From NCBI RefSeq assembly GCF_035046505.1, contig NC_089823.1, forward strand, positions 108,523,412-108,587,411: a stretch of 64,000 nt of DNA. The letters are read 5' to 3'. This DNA is from Tiliqua scincoides. Its lineage: Eukaryota; Chordata; Lepidosauria; Squamata; Scincidae. The notes below the pieces were generated by a model, which was given only the letters and a program-made list of their open reading frames with translations, did not search any database and had not been told where the DNA came from. The first letter of the stretch is position 1. The number at the start of each line of letters is the position of its first letter. The position numbers and the translations under genes are program-made. Below, one piece after another: positions 1-12,162 of this stretch.

Positions 1-1269
1 AGAGATAGTATCTGTTTTATGGAGGCCTGTGATTCTGGGGTTTGCAACAACAACAAAAGGTAGGCTCTCACTGGCCACCAAGGAGAATTCTTTCATGCAA
101 ACATTTAGGTTGAAAATATATGTCTTCAGTCTGGCAATGCAAATTATCTTTATTGCTAATTGCCTTCTATTTTGCAGGGAATTCTTCCATGCACAAAACT
201 GCCATTTGTGACTTACATGCAGCGCTTTCTCCGGCTGAGCAAATGACTATGAAAGTCTCTTGAAATTGAACTATGTAAAGGTCAAGATTGCAGTGCACTT
301 CTTATCCTGCCTAATATATATGCAGCAGGCCTATTTCTGTCTAGGAAGGACATGTGATTTGGGAGAGGGAGAAGGAGCTGAGCAGCAGTGGGTGGGAGCC
401 GATCAAAAGAAAGAGGACATTTTGGCAACTTTTTTTTCCCACCCTGCATGCCAAGCTCTGTTCTCTGTGCTGTTAAAGATGCTAATGCCCTGCCCTACTC
501 TGCATTAGAGTCATCCTAGAAAAGAAGGATGTCCATCCTGTGCTTTTCCTAATGGCTTGCATGCTTTCTAGTAGGATGCTTTGAGCTAGCCATTGGCAAT
601 GGTGCTTACTTAGCTCCTATCTGCAAAAAAATGGGTAGGCATGCTGGTTTCAATGGGACTTGCTTCCTAGGTAGTTGTGCACACTCACCTAGGAATAAAC
701 TGAATTGAATTTAGTTGGACTTAACTTCTGAGTACACCTGTTGCAAGCTTTCAAGGATCCTTTCTTACCTCTTAGCCAAAGCAGTATTTAGTGAAGAAGG
801 ATATTCCCTTCTCCCCATTTTTCAGACCACACTTAGATTCCTTCATAACATTTCTACTCTTGGCCAGTGCATTGTGTGACTGTTGTAAATTAAACAGTTC
901 TAAGCCCTAAGCAATGTATGCCATTTTAAAAAAAGGAGAGAGAAAAAGGTTTGGTATTTCTGCAGAACAGCAGAGTCAGGTATTGTAGTACAAATTGCAG
1001 CTCTTTAAACATTCTTAATTTTAAAGGTTGGTGTTCTGTACCATACAAATATATCCCAAACTGGACAGGAAAACCCCTCACTTTCTAGCTTGCACTGTTT
1101 AAAATACAGATTATGGCTTTGTTAGGAGAGCAGAGACAAGGGAATCTTTTTGATAATGTTATCCCTTTTGTATATTTTTCTTTCTTTGTGCAATGCCAGA
1201 TGTTTTCCAAAAAGCAGAACCTTATCTGACTTGTAGAGCTTTAAAAGTCCCTTTGTACCCAAACTAATA
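1..1269. other. unannotated stretch, no gene seen
   Basis: AT-rich, apparently unique vertebrate DNA. Short open frames on both strands lack domain character and credible splice context. I recognise no repeat family here. Confidence 0.5.
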
Positions 1270-1768
1270 GCGCAATCCTATCCTCCTCCTCCCCTCCCCT
1301 CCCCTCCCCTCCGCTGGTGCAGCTGCACCAAAAAAGGGTGCACTGTATCCCGAGAGATGGTGGATCAAGAGGCTTCAGCAGGGAAAAGGGATTTAAATCC
1401 CCTTACGTGTGCATAATCCTCCTGCTCCAGAGAAAAAGTGGGTGGGGAGTCTTATGCCGGAAAGACCATATGAACCATCCCCGCAGGATCCCCTTCCCAC
1501 AAGCTCTGTTTCCCCATTGCAACCCCTACCCATCCAGTTTCGCCCCTTCCTTGCCCCCATTCTGCCCTCTGACGCCCCCCCCCCCCCGCATCTTGCAGTG
1601 GTTTACCTGCTCTGATTGGCAGTAGGAAAGCCAATGACGCATGTGGGAAGGCTTTGACCTTCCCGCCAGCATCCCAGCAGCATGCTATTCAGCAGGCTGC
1701 TAGAAAGCACTTTACTGCACTTTTGCAGCAGCGCTCCACAGGTAGTGACACCAGTAGGACTGGGCTGT
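1270..1768. mobile_element. long MITE-like element bounded by CAATCCTAT-type ends
   Basis: It opens with GCGCAATCCTATCC and closes with AGTAGGACTGGGCTG, an imperfect inverted pair. The same kind of ends flanks several GC-rich blocks in this window (36860, 40639, 43713, 61061, 62967). The interior has a (CCCCT)n run near 1285-1312 and a C-tract near 1576-1588. There is no coding capacity, and the overlapping short frames come from base composition. I could not find a clear target-site duplication, so superfamily is open. Confidence 0.5.
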
Positions 1769-2404
1769 AAAGCACTCAGTAATAAGCAGTGAATAAACCC
1801 ATATCACCATTTGAACCTGACAAGATTATGTCATTTCCTGATGACATTTCTTGGTATGTATGGAAGAGCAAGACAATTGCAAGTTTTCATGTATTTTCAG
1901 TTTGAAATGTTATTGGCCCTCCTGGCTTACCAGATCAGTCACCCATGTGCCATGATTGCAGCTACAATTTGAGATGAGATCTGATAACACCTCACCACTG
2001 TTATTTTTGTTACTTCACAAATGATACTTTTGTGATGGAATACGACTCAGCCAAGGCTAATTCTCCTGTGCATGTTTAGCACACCTCATTATTGGCAACT
2101 GAATGTGTGTTCAGATTCCACTTTAAAACCGTATGCTTCAGGTGTAATGGAAACAAAATGATATCTGTTGTGTTTAATTTGTAATAAATGTTTCACATAT
2201 GCAAGTCCTCACTCAGTACTTCAGACACTGAGTGATGGACATGTGCTTCACTTTCAGTTGCCTAAATGTTTGTTCTAAAGTCCTTTAGTATGACATTGCT
2301 TTGTGATATAGTTTGTGTGGGACAAGGGGTGGGAATGCTATGTCTTTTCTAAAGTAGTAGACAGGTGAAATGATAATAATAAATTGTTTTTATTTATTTT
2401 TCCT
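1769..2404. other. unannotated stretch
   Basis: Unique-looking AT-rich DNA; nothing recognised. Confidence 0.4.
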
Positions 2405-2640
2405 ATTTTAATACTACCCTTCCTCCAAGGAGATTGGGGTGGTGTACATAATTTCTCCCCTCCTTTTGTCCTCGCAACAAGCCTGTGAGGTAGGTGAGAC
2501 ATAGAGAGAGCATGACTGGTCCAAGGTCACCCAGGAAACTTCATAGCCGATTGGGGATTTGAACCTGGATCTTCCAGATCTAAGTCCAACTCCAAAACCT
2601 CTATACCACCCTGGATCATCACTACTCTCTGCATCATCTC
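2405..2640 (-). repeat. MIR-type CORE-SINE (minus strand)
   Basis: Read on the minus strand, it runs from a tRNA-like head (B-box-like GGTTCAAATCCCC near 2550-2562), through the CORE motif GGTGACCTTGGACCAGTCA, to the 'CTCACAGGCTTGTTG' block and an AT-rich 3' end near 2405. This order matches the MIR consensus known from amniotes. The copy is old and diverged. A short minus-strand frame across it is coincidental. Confidence 0.75.
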
Positions 2641-5325
2641 CACCATGTCTGAATGAGAATGAACTTGACAAATCCTGACCATAGGCTCAGGTTTAGGTTT
2701 TCAGCTCAGGACAGAATTTGCAAAGGGTGATGGTAAGTTACAATAAAAATAGAAATAAAAAATTTTAAAAAAATCCAGCTTTGTGATGTAAGAAAATGGA
2801 GCACAAAGATGATTATAGTCACTCTGAAGGTCAGCTCAAAGGTGCATGATGTATGGACATCACTTGACTACATAGTGCTAGGTGATTGGCAGCTGAATAG
2901 GTAAACTGACTCAGCAGAAAAGGTCCTCAGGCATTTGATTTCTTTAGGCCCCATCTGTGCAGAGGCAGGTTCCCATGGCTACATTGCTCCTTGGGATTAC
3001 CCTCCCACCCCCTGTGTGGTAGTTTTTCTCTCAATCCCTGCCAAAGAACTCCTGGAAACGAGCATGAAAATCTAGACTTCGGTGATGACTCTAGATTTTT
3101 GTCTCATTGGTAGCATAGTCTTAGAGGTGTCTTAGGGTGTTGTGGACCCGGGCACATAATTGGGTAGGCTTGCTCTCAGTCACCATCTGTCGTGTTTGAG
3201 GTGCTACAAAAATACAGCTTGTGGTGTGTACTGTATTCTGTGATGACACATCCATATGTGGGCATAATCGTGAGACTGTCATCATGGAGTATGTGGACAA
3301 ACTATAGGACATCTTTGGGGTATGTGGACAAACTACAGGACATCTGTGGGGTATAAAATGAAAATGAGGACAAACCAAATGAGACTCATAATGGCTCCTT
3401 TCTCCTGAGTCCTGCTGGACCACTGCCCTTTTAAAACAGGCTACAGGCATCAAAGGAGAAGGGAAGATGACTTCCAATTCTACTCCTTCTGTCCACCCTC
3501 ATGCTGCTTGAAAGGGAAGTAGCCCAGGCAGGGTTCTGGAGAAAGGAAGTGCTGCCTTCTCAAATGAAAGTCTGAGATGGATGGAGGGAGGGGAAGAAGG
3601 TTGTGGGCATGCAGTGCAAGGGCAAAAGACAGCAGGGCATGTGTGCATGTACCTCCCCCCCAACAGAAGAAGCCAGCATTTCAGGTGCAGTGTTGGCATT
3701 GCTCTGGGGCTGGTTAGAAAGAGGAGGAACTAAAGAAGGCAAATAACTGTTCACATGGATCATAGTTTTACCCTGGTAGAGAGCCATAATTTGATTTGCT
3801 CCACAGTTTTGCTTCATGCAGTAGATGTCGGCAAGAGTTCTAGGGCATCTTTTTCTTTATATACATCTAAGTAAACCTCCCTTGAGGAGAGCTGTTTGTT
3901 ACAAGGACTATCATCTCTGCTATGCTATGCCAAATTATGTGTGCGACTAATAATGAACTAAACTTTTTGCATGTTCATCATGACTCAGCGTAAGCAGAAA
4001 ATTTAATCTCTGAAACTACTCAGAAGCTATTCAGCCGTAAAAGTCAATTTTATTGAATCAGTCATTGCCATCCAGATTGTTGGAGCCTATAGACTTATAC
4101 CAAGCCTGTTCAGTAGTTATTAAGATCTAGTTTTTCAAGGAGCTGCACAGTATTTATGGTAGCAAAGTACTGAACATTTTGCTTTTAAAACAAAAAAATA
4201 TGGGTAGCATCTCTGCGACTAACAGATCCTATTCTTTTCACTAGGATTGGCATTGGTGTTCCTCCCCTAGGGTTTAATACCCAGATGCTCTGATAATGGA
4301 AGAAAACTAGAAACCAGGATGATGTGGGATGAACTATTCCCTCCATCCAGAAATTTTTACTCTGGCTTTCTACTCCAAAGGGGCTGAAATCACCTACATA
4401 ATACAAAAAATGCAAGCATCAATAAAATAAAATACTATTCCTATTCTAAACTGGCCAATGATGCTGGCACAAATCTTCTCATGCGCCCTACTTTACTCGT
4501 GGAGCATGTGTCTATATACCTCCTGTTCACCACAAATGTTATAATAATAATACCAGCCTACGAAGCAATCAATCTGCCATGACTATCCTACAGAAATCCC
4601 ATTCATTTCAGTACGACAATTGTGTGACTCACTTTTGGTAGTTTGCATTTTTCATGCAAGTCCATAGATGTAGGATACATAATTTACTATGTTCTGGTTC
4701 GTGCCTCAACATTTCATTTCTCAAAGCTTTATAGTGATGACTTTCAGGTGGATATGTGAATTGCCTCCACTGAAAAGTGTTGGATTAGAACTCTAACATC
4801 CAGTGCCACTTTCTCTGTGACTGTTCATCAGTGATAACTTATTCATACATGGAAGTTGTAAGTCAGTGCCACAGATTTCTGGACAAATGTGCTTTCCAGC
4901 TCTGGTTTGGAGGACAAGTGCAAGGGTAATTTACTGGTTTAGATGTAAATGGTAAATTAAGGCTTATGTATTACAGGAGGCAAACAAGCAAGAACACAAG
5001 GAGAGGAAGGAGCCCAAGACTCACTCACGTGAATCAACCCCATGTGAATCAACCCCATATGGTTCCTGCAGTGAAATTTCCTGATGCACAAGTGTCTAAT
5101 TTAGGGATTTGCAGAATGCCCCCCCCCAACTCAAAAAATTTCACTTGTCTTATAGAAACTCATTTGTCTTCCTTTAATGAAGATACTCAGATGTTGCACC
5201 TTGGGAGGAACCCTGAAATTCACTTTGAATTTCACTTTGTGCAAAATGTCAGTAACAATCATAGACTTTTCGACTCTCTAGATTGGTCTCCAAAGTAGGA
5301 ACAACTTAGATTTTTAAGCAATTTA
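2641..5325. other. unannotated stretch
   Basis: Unique-looking DNA. A local tandem duplication of a ~30-bp unit lies near 3290-3350 ('tatgtggacaaacta..aggacatct' twice). Several antisense frames of 66-118 codons at 3.1-3.8 kb lack domains. No repeat family was recognised. Confidence 0.4.
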
Positions 5326-5392
5326 GGGCACAATCCTAACCATGTCTACTCAGAAGTAAGTCCTATTTTGTTCAATGGGGCTTACTCTCAGC
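5326..5392 (+). repeat. partial copy of ~85-bp palindromic MITE
   Basis: Contains CACAATCCTAACCATGTCTA, then 'CAGAAGTAAGTCC' and 'CAATGGGGCTTACT'. This is the left and middle part of the short palindromic family also at 62291 and 34104. The right terminus is missing; another MITE follows directly. Confidence 0.6.
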
Positions 5393-5396
5393 CTTA

Positions 5397-5593
5397 AGGC
5401 GCAATCCTATCCAACTTGCCTTCTGGGACTTGCTGAGTCTACATTTTCCTTTAAGGAACAAGGTAAGGAGGTAAGGAACAAACATTGCCTTACCTTGAGG
5501 AGGCATCAGTGACTGCCCCCCAACTACAGGATGCAGCACATGCCCCACAGGCACAGCTATGAAAGTGCTGGGAAGTTGGTTAGGATTGCGCCC
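5397..5593. mobile_element. ~197-bp MITE with GCGCAATCCTA termini
   Basis: Starts GGCGCAATCCTATCCAACTT and ends with AAGTTGGTTAGGATTGCGCC, near-complementary termini of about 20 bp. The interior is non-coding, with the signature '..aaggtaagg..ttgccttacctt..'. Related copies lie at 11499, 19508 and 48630. Confidence 0.7.
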
Positions 5594-7077
5594 ACAGTTT
5601 CATTGTGTAGCAATTTGAAGGTGAAAATGGTGCTAAACTTGCAAAACCATTTCCAAACAAAAAACACCCCTCTCTGATTACAATTAATATTATAATTGCA
5701 GGGAAAATAGCTGTTTGCTTTCTTTTGGTGTTTTCATTTTTCATCACAATATTTGTCTCTCAAATTTTGTGCGGTGACCTACTTTCTTGTGTTTGTGTAT
5801 GACTCAAGTGTGTCCTTCACTGTCGCAGGCTAGTGTTTGTTCAGTTTAATAGGAGTCCACCTGATAGTGCAAGAGGTGAATGAAAAGGAGCTGGCCATAA
5901 CCTCAGATAGCATTAAATCAGGCCAGCTAATCATTTGATTGTGGCTAAGTCAGATGTTTCAAAACAAACATTTTCCATCCTGGCCCTTTGCTGTTTGAGT
6001 AACTAGGTCAGCTTTCATTGAAGATGAAAAGGAGAGAGAAAAACATGGTGTGTGGGGTCCAATTTTTGTCACCTTTGGCAAAGGAAAATGTAGACTCAGC
6101 AAGTCCCAGAAGGAAAGCAGTGGGAGTATTAAGCAAAGCAGCAGGGCAAGTCCTCCTTTCCGGTTTGATGCTCACAAATTTGGTCATATAATCACTTATG
6201 CACACACTCCTGCACAGTGAAGGCCAAGCTGTGTTGCATAAACAGCATTTGCATGTGTCAATTTGCTGAAGTGACCCATACACACATGTGGGGTGTTTTC
6301 TTAGGCAAGACTTAAAAGAAAATATCATTCAGTGTTTTATCCTCTATCAGTAAGAATGGGTTTAACCCTGCTGACATTTTGCCTTGTCAAACATAGCAGG
6401 CAGACAAGCCTTTGCTGCCCAAACACTTTGTTGGAAAAGATCCTTGATGCTCAAACATTTCTCTCATAATTAAGTTTGCTGTATGAACTTCATCTTTAGT
6501 TAATGTTTTCTTGTTCGCTGATGGGATTCTTATTGCACCTAACTAGTATGTAGACAATTAGGGAGAATTGGGTTGCTTGATGTGATTCTATCTTATACTG
6601 TCTTTCTACCACCCTTTAATGAATCCCTACTACTGAGCAGAGGCTGTTCTTATTAACTAGCAATACTTCTGCCAGTATGATGTGTGATAGATGAAAAACA
6701 TTTGTAGTTTAAGAGAGCTCTCTGCTTTATCTGTGAAGTTTGTCTTTGTACATCACAAGATGCATCTCATATGAGGTCTCTGTCCAAGGAGACTTGGCCT
6801 CTTAGACTCATGGACTTTGGGGATGTGTTGTCCCCACCATAAATCTTTCCTCCAGTATCGTGTTTAAGGATCAAAGTGTACCAGTGCAAACCCAGAATTT
6901 CTCGTTTGCAACATTTCTCCTGACGTTTATATAAGATGACCTCAAGAGTCTGTCATGGTTAGAAAAGTCCATCTTTTCCAGTTTTTCTGCCCTCTTGTTT
7001 CTCCATCATCCTTCATTAACACAAGAGTCTGACTGCAGTGTATCACCAATATGAGAGTTACTTAGCAGCAAAACAAT
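5594..7077. other. unannotated stretch with a possible conserved non-coding segment
   Basis: No repeat family recognised. The part around 5870-6010 is unique, dense in homeodomain-like TAAT/ATTA cores (AGCTAATCATTTGATTG) and low in CpG, which resembles vertebrate conserved enhancers. That is a composition-based guess; no alignment was possible. A 106-codon minus-strand frame at 6008-6328 has no recognisable domain. Confidence 0.3.
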
Positions 7078-7170
7078 TTTTGTGGCATCTTGAATATTAG
7101 TATTTATTTCATCCAATGCTTTCATGGACTATGGCCTTTTAATCAGATGCATCAGATCTTCAGATGCAGT
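7078..7170 (+). repeat. old copy of a widespread amniote repeat
   Basis: Order of motifs 'TTTGTGGCATCTTGAATATT', 'CTTTCATGGACTATGG', 'CAGATGCATCAGA' parallels the better-preserved copy at 34950. The repeat is commonly seen in reptile sequence. I cannot name its class. Confidence 0.45.
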
Positions 7171-7452
7171 AGGTCTGCCTGCCTGCCTGCCTGTGCATCT
7201 GTGTGTCCCCCTCACTTACACACACATGTGCACATACACATATAGAGAAAACGAACAAAAGTGAGATTAGGACTGTTGAATGGTAGGACATAAAGTTCAA
7301 CGACAAGCTCACCTGTATAAGAGAAGCAAGGGGACAATTCACAATGGGAAAGAATACAGGAAAAATAACATGCATGCATGGGGAGAAATAACATGCATGG
7401 GGAGAGCTGATCCAGGTTGTGACAGCAGATTGGGAGTCCCAGTTTTTTCCCC

Positions 7453-7771
7453 AGTGTGAATTAGTTTGTGGAACTCTTTGCCATAGGAGGTAGTGATGGC
7501 ATCTTGCCTGGATGCCTTTAAGAGGGGATTGGACAAATTTCTGGAGCAGAAGTTCATTACGGGTTACAAGTCATAGTAGGTATGTGCACGTTCTTGGTTT
7601 TAGAGGCAGGCTGCCTCTGATTGCCAGATGCAGGAGAGGGCACCGGGACGCAGGTCGTGTCTGTTGTCTTGTGTGCTCCCTGGGACATTTTGTGGGCCAC
7701 TGTGAGATACAGGAAGCTGGACTAGATAGGCCTTTGGCCTGATCCAGTGGGGCTCTTCTTATGTTCTTAGT
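7453..7771 (+). mobile_element. CR1 LINE 3' end, 5'-truncated
   Basis: Plus-strand fragment covering the last ~40 codons of the reverse-transcriptase ORF (translating to roughly LCGTLCHRR..DGILPGCL, diverged from LWNSLPQDV..DAF) and the 3' UTR. It ends in GGGCTCTTCTTATGTTCTTA, the family's 8-bp terminal repeat. Homologous to the 3' ends of the copies at 26496 and 57758 but more diverged. 5' truncation is usual for CR1. Confidence 0.85.
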
Positions 7772-8352
7772 TTTCATTTAAAAATTAGTCACAGAAGGCT
7801 CAAATGGCAGGAAAAAAAAATCAGTCTCAGAAGGCCCAAACTATGCATTCAAAGTGAAGTGTCCTTTGCCCATAATATTTTGCAATACAAGTGAATGGCA
7901 GCTATCCATATCTATGAGGAAGGTCAACTGGTTCCCGTCAGGAGTTCTACTGTGGAGGGGCTAAACTGGTTGTGTGCCTATCACAGAAGAGGAAAGTTTC
8001 CCTTCCTTTGAAATGTGTCTCAGGTTAAACCCTGTGTATCCTATCTCATAGATTTAGTAACTGGAATTGATTATTAGTAAGTGAAATTAGAACTGAGCGT
8101 GGACTCAATTCTAAGTCACACACACCTTTGCCTCCTTTGCCCTGCACTGGCGTCTCGCTCCATTTCCAGGTGCCCAAAACACTGCAAAAAGGGTCTGCCT
8201 CGCCCAGGCAGGGAAATAGCCCTGGAGCCCTGGAAGAGGTTCCCCTTGCAAAGGAACAGTAACATTCCTGGAGCCCCTGAGCAAGCAAAGAGGCTGAAGA
8301 GGGGAAGGGGGGGCTGAAAATTCTGTAGCCAGAGCACTTGCAGCAAGGTGGA

Positions 8353-8353
<1 letters not shown>
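7772..8353. other. unannotated stretch
   Basis: Unique-looking DNA between the CR1 fragment and a microsatellite; nothing recognised. Confidence 0.4.

Positions 8354-8442
<89 letters not shown>
8354..8442 (+). repeat. compound microsatellite (CT)n(CA)n
   Basis: About 54 bp of pure CT followed by about 33 bp of pure CA. The purity indicates a young, length-variable locus. It creates spurious Ser/Leu/Thr/His-rich frames on the plus strand and Arg/Glu/Val/Cys-rich ones on the minus strand. Confidence 0.98.
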
Positions 8443-8443
<1 letters not shown>

Positions 8444-8616
8444 GGCAGGTGTGGTAGCAACAGAAGAGATTGTTTTAAAAAACCCAGCGAATATTTGCCA
8501 AATCCCCCCCCATTGAGATGGTGCAGGCAATCACCAACACAGACAACCCCCCCCCCATGGTGCAGGCAATCACGGACACAAGCAAGCCTTCCCACCAAGC
8601 AAAGCATGAGCTATAG

Positions 8617-8704
8617 CCTACAATCCTCTCCACACTTTCCTGGGAGTAAGCCCCATTGACTACAATGGGGCTTACTTCTGAGTAGAAATGCATAGGGCTG
8701 GACT
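8617..8704. repeat. ~85-bp palindromic MITE
   Basis: Runs CTACAATCCTCTCCACACTT, 'CCTGGGAGTAAGCCCC', 'CAATGGGGCTTACTTCTGAG', 'AAATGCATAGGGCTGG'. It is a near-palindrome of the CAATCCTATNCA family. Full arms are present. Confidence 0.7.
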
Positions 8705-9025
8705 CTTAAAAGATCAGCATCCCAACTGTGAAAGAAACCGGGCAGCTGGCAATGGGGAGGGCTGAGTATGGAGTGGAGTGGAGGGGATTGATAACAGCTG
8801 CCTTAGTTTCCTTCCATCCGGAAGTGTCAGGCTACAGTGTATTTGCGTAACTCTATGGAATTTAGCACAATGCATTTTTTGTTAATCGCGCTGAGTCACA
8901 GAACGGAACTAAGGCGGATAAATAGGCTCCGCCTGTATACTGTCCATGCTTGCATAGTACCAGTTGAAAGAAAGTAAAATAAATTAATTCAAGAAAAATC
9001 ACCATGGGTAACACCTGTTTAATGG

Positions 9026-9580
9026 TCCAATTCTATCTGTGCAGTATGCCATCACCACAATAGCATTCCTAGGTGGGGCACAATGCTGTGCTGTGCAAGT
9101 AGCCCTTCACCTCACGTTCAAAGAATTCTGGGCAGTGAGAGCAAAGCAGAGGAAAAGCTGCCCAGAAAGGCTCTGAAGGTGACAGGAGGGGCTGTTTTCA
9201 TAGCACACTGAGGTGCCTGCAAAACTTAGCCCCCCTCTGGTTAATGCTACTGTGCCACAGCCTCTTTGCCAGTTTCTGAAGTGCTGTTGCTGGTACAAGG
9301 CTCAAGACTTCATGCTGTTAACAGCACAGACTGGCCACCAGCATGGTTTTGCTGGTGGTGGATCAGGGTGGGGACTGAGCTGGGACAGGGGCAGATCTCA
9401 GCAACCACCAAATACTATACCCCCATCCCAGGCTTGACATGATTCCTGCAGCAGTACAGATCTTTGCCAGTAAAAAAAGCTGGCTTAGATCTGTGTAGGA
9501 ACATTGGGGACCAGGCCGAGGTCAGAGAGGTAAGTTAAATTTACTGGTGGCCAGGGATCCTACGGAGGATAGGATTGGGT
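9026..9580. mobile_element. long MITE-like element, CAATTCTAT/ATAGGATTGGG ends
   Basis: Bounded by TCCAATTCTATCTG and AGGATAGGATTGGG. The interior is non-coding and diverged from the other long members. Membership rests on the ends only. Confidence 0.4.
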
Positions 9581-10650
9581 GTAAATGTTGCAACTATTGA
9601 AACTAACAAAGATTTCCAGATCATGCAATCTGTTTCCCTACTTTCCTGTGATAGTCTGCAGGAACTAAGTTTCAACAGCTTCAGTAACTGTTAGCAATAA
9701 AAAGCCTTAGCCTTGCAACATGGGAAGAAATGGAAAGCGGAGTGCCCATCAGCATATGTAAGGCTTATCCATCTTGTGATTTAATATACACAGCCCGCTC
9801 TTACGCATTAGAGAGGTGGGGGTCACGGCTTCCAAATCAAGGAACATACCATTCAGGCGAGCTCCATCTGTGCACAAGCTTTTTTGCACAACGCTGCATA
9901 TGCGCAACAGGGATCAAACGTGTATACCTAAATTGGAATTTAGTAAAGTTGGATAAGACATTCATTCCTCTTATGTTCTGTTTTATCCATGAACGTGTTA
10001 TATATTTTGAAAAGAAGCAATTGCACCATTTTGATAGGTTTTTTTTTTTCCCCAGTATTGCAGCTCTGCAGTTGTCAGATTCTCACAAAGAATAACTAGA
10101 ATGTGCCTTTCCATTCACATAAGCCGAGTTCAACTCAGGCAGGATCTAAAGAACCAAAACGGAGAACACCCCCCCTTCTCCTAGCTAAGCGCTTGGCGTG
10201 CTGACTGCTGCAGTCTGAAAGGCCGTTATATTTCAAGGGTCAGTGAAGTGGAGTGATCTTTTGCACATGCCTAGTTTGCGATCCCTATAAAATGTCAAAG
10301 GCTTGAGAGAGAAGATCATTAAATAATAATTTATTGCAATCAAAAGATGTGGCTCAACCCAAAGGAGCTCACAGAGGAGCCAAAGTGATGTAGAGCAGAA
10401 AAGTTAAAATTTATGGAGGGAAGATTAAGGAGGTGGAATGTGCGAGCTTTCGAGAAATGGCAGCACAGGGAGAGAACTGCCTTCTGGAATTGTACAGTTA
10501 ACCAAGCAAAAATGTACTTGGAAGTCTTCTAAACTGAACTCACAAGGAAGAGAGGAGATACAGGCTAGCGTAGACCACAATCATGTGCTTGCCAAGAGGC
10601 GAGCTACATGCTACACTGCAGCTCCATGTAGACCTGACTATTCTCTATTG
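9581..10650. other. unannotated stretch
   Basis: Unique-looking sequence up to the hAT target site. A plus-strand frame of 121 codons at 9730-10095 has no recognised domain. I see no promoter despite a 'CTATAAAATG' string near 10285. Confidence 0.35.
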
Positions 10651-11110
10651 CAGGGGTGTCCAAAGTTTTTGGCAGGAGGGCCACATCATTTCTCGGACAC
10701 TGTCGGGGGCCGGGGAAAAAAGAATTAATTTACATTTAAAATTTGAATAAATTTACATAAGTTTACATAAATGAATATATTAAAGATGAACTTATATGAA
10801 TGAATGAAGGTCTTGCAATCGTTCAAGGCCTAAAAAGACTTTGCACAAAGCCAGGCTGGCCTTTCCTTTGCTGCCGCTACTGCATCAAAGATGTGAAACA
10901 GCAAGTAGTGGAGGAAGCCCTCATCCCACTGCTCACACGAGAGGTCAAACAGTCGCCCTCACACTGAGAGCAGCTGTGTTGGGCCAGTGCAGGCTCCAAC
11001 AAATCTCTGGAGGGCCAGAGGCTCTTTGGAGACTGAGGGCTCCCTGAGGGCCACATTGAGAGGCCTTGAGGGCTGCATGTGGCCCCAGGGCCGGGGTTTG
11101 GGAACCCCTG
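10651..11110 (+). mobile_element. non-autonomous hAT element, complete ends (460 bp)
   Basis: Left terminus CAGGGGTGTCCAAAG and right terminus TTTGGGAACCCCTG form ~14-bp imperfect terminal inverted repeats. The element is flanked by a perfect 8-bp target duplication CTCTATTG (10643-10650 and 11111-11118). The interior has no transposase. TIR sequence and 8-bp TSD place it in hAT, and the central TA of the TSD fits the Buster branch. The same family, in opposite orientation, is the host of the CR1 insertion at 26460-30826. Confidence 0.93.
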
Positions 11111-11498
11111 CTCTATTGCAAAATATCTGTGCTAGAGGGATATTTTGGAGCAGAAAAGATGGGATGGAAGTCCATCAAACCTTCCAGTTAATTTCCCCCT
11201 GAAGCTTTCCTGACTTGGCTGCTTTACTGATTTTACTGCATGGAATGCTAGACCTGTGCATGAGAGAATTGTTGGTGAAAAGCAGCTGTGGGGGGGGGGG
11301 GTGAGGCGGAAGCTCCATAAGGAATTCAGCTGGTGGGGAAGGGGTACGTAAGTGCTCCCTTTTTTCGGCTGCAATTCACACTTTCCTGAAGGCACTGGCT
11401 AATATTACGTTTTGTGATATGTAGTTAGCCCCCTATTTGGTCACTTTTCCTGTTGAACACAAAGGAATGTAACTTCCATGGAAAGGATGAGCTCTTAG
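11111..11498. other. unannotated stretch
   Basis: Begins with the hAT TSD, then unique-looking sequence with a G12 tract near 11290. Nothing recognised. Confidence 0.4.
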
Positions 11499-11678
11499 GT
11501 GCAAATCTTAACCAACTCTCCAGCACTGGCATAGCTGTGCCAATGGAACATGTGCTGCATCCTGCTGTTGGGTGGCACACATGGAGGACTGCTCAAAGTA
11601 AGGGAATATTTGTTCCCTTACCTTGGAGCTGCACTGCTCTTATGTTGGTGCTGGAAAGTGGGTTAGGATTGCGCACTT
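11499..11678. mobile_element. ~180-bp MITE with GCGCAATCC-type termini
   Basis: From GTGCAAATCTTAACCAACTC to GTGGGTTAGGATTGCGCAC. It shares the interior signature 'tgtgccaatgga..tgctgcatcctg' and the 'ttcccttaccttggagctgc' block with the copies at 19508 and 48630. No coding capacity. Confidence 0.75.
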
Positions 11679-12154
11679 AGATGGATAACTTTGAATGTCA
11701 TTGATTAAAGGCTGTATTAGTATGGGGGTAATGGATGTCTCTTCCCTCCGTCATGACTAAAATATATTTAGGTAGAAGAATCTGTGTGATTGACCTTCAT
11801 CTACTTGATGCCAATATCACAGGCCTACAAAATTGAGGGTCAGAAAAGTTTTTCCCAAACTTTATGGTGGTTTGATATGAATTTGAGTTTCCAAAAATGG
11901 CATCCGTTTTGCCCTATCATGTCTAGTTTTGAAGATATAGAATAGCCTCATTCGTGAAGGGTTCAAGCAGCTTCCTCATGAGGAAGCCATGGTGTAGGCT
12001 GTTTATTCAGATGCCTGTATATTCAGATGCTTACCTCAACAATGTGGGATTTCGCCATGAGGCTGTTGCTCTGCTGAAGTTTTGCAAGAACTGTATCTAA
12101 AACTATCTGGTATCAGTCACATGTAGCACAGGGAAAGGTTTACATGTTATATTG
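11679..12154. other. unannotated stretch
   Basis: Unique-looking; nothing recognised. Confidence 0.35.
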
Positions 12155-12162
12155 ATCAAATG

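Noticed and set aside
8046-8659. Frames of 103-139 codons with Ser-Leu, Arg-Glu and Val-Cys runs
   Set aside because: Created by the (CT)n(CA)n microsatellite.
10270-10300. TATA-type promoter ('CTATAAAATG')
   Set aside because: Isolated string with no CpG island, initiator or downstream gene.
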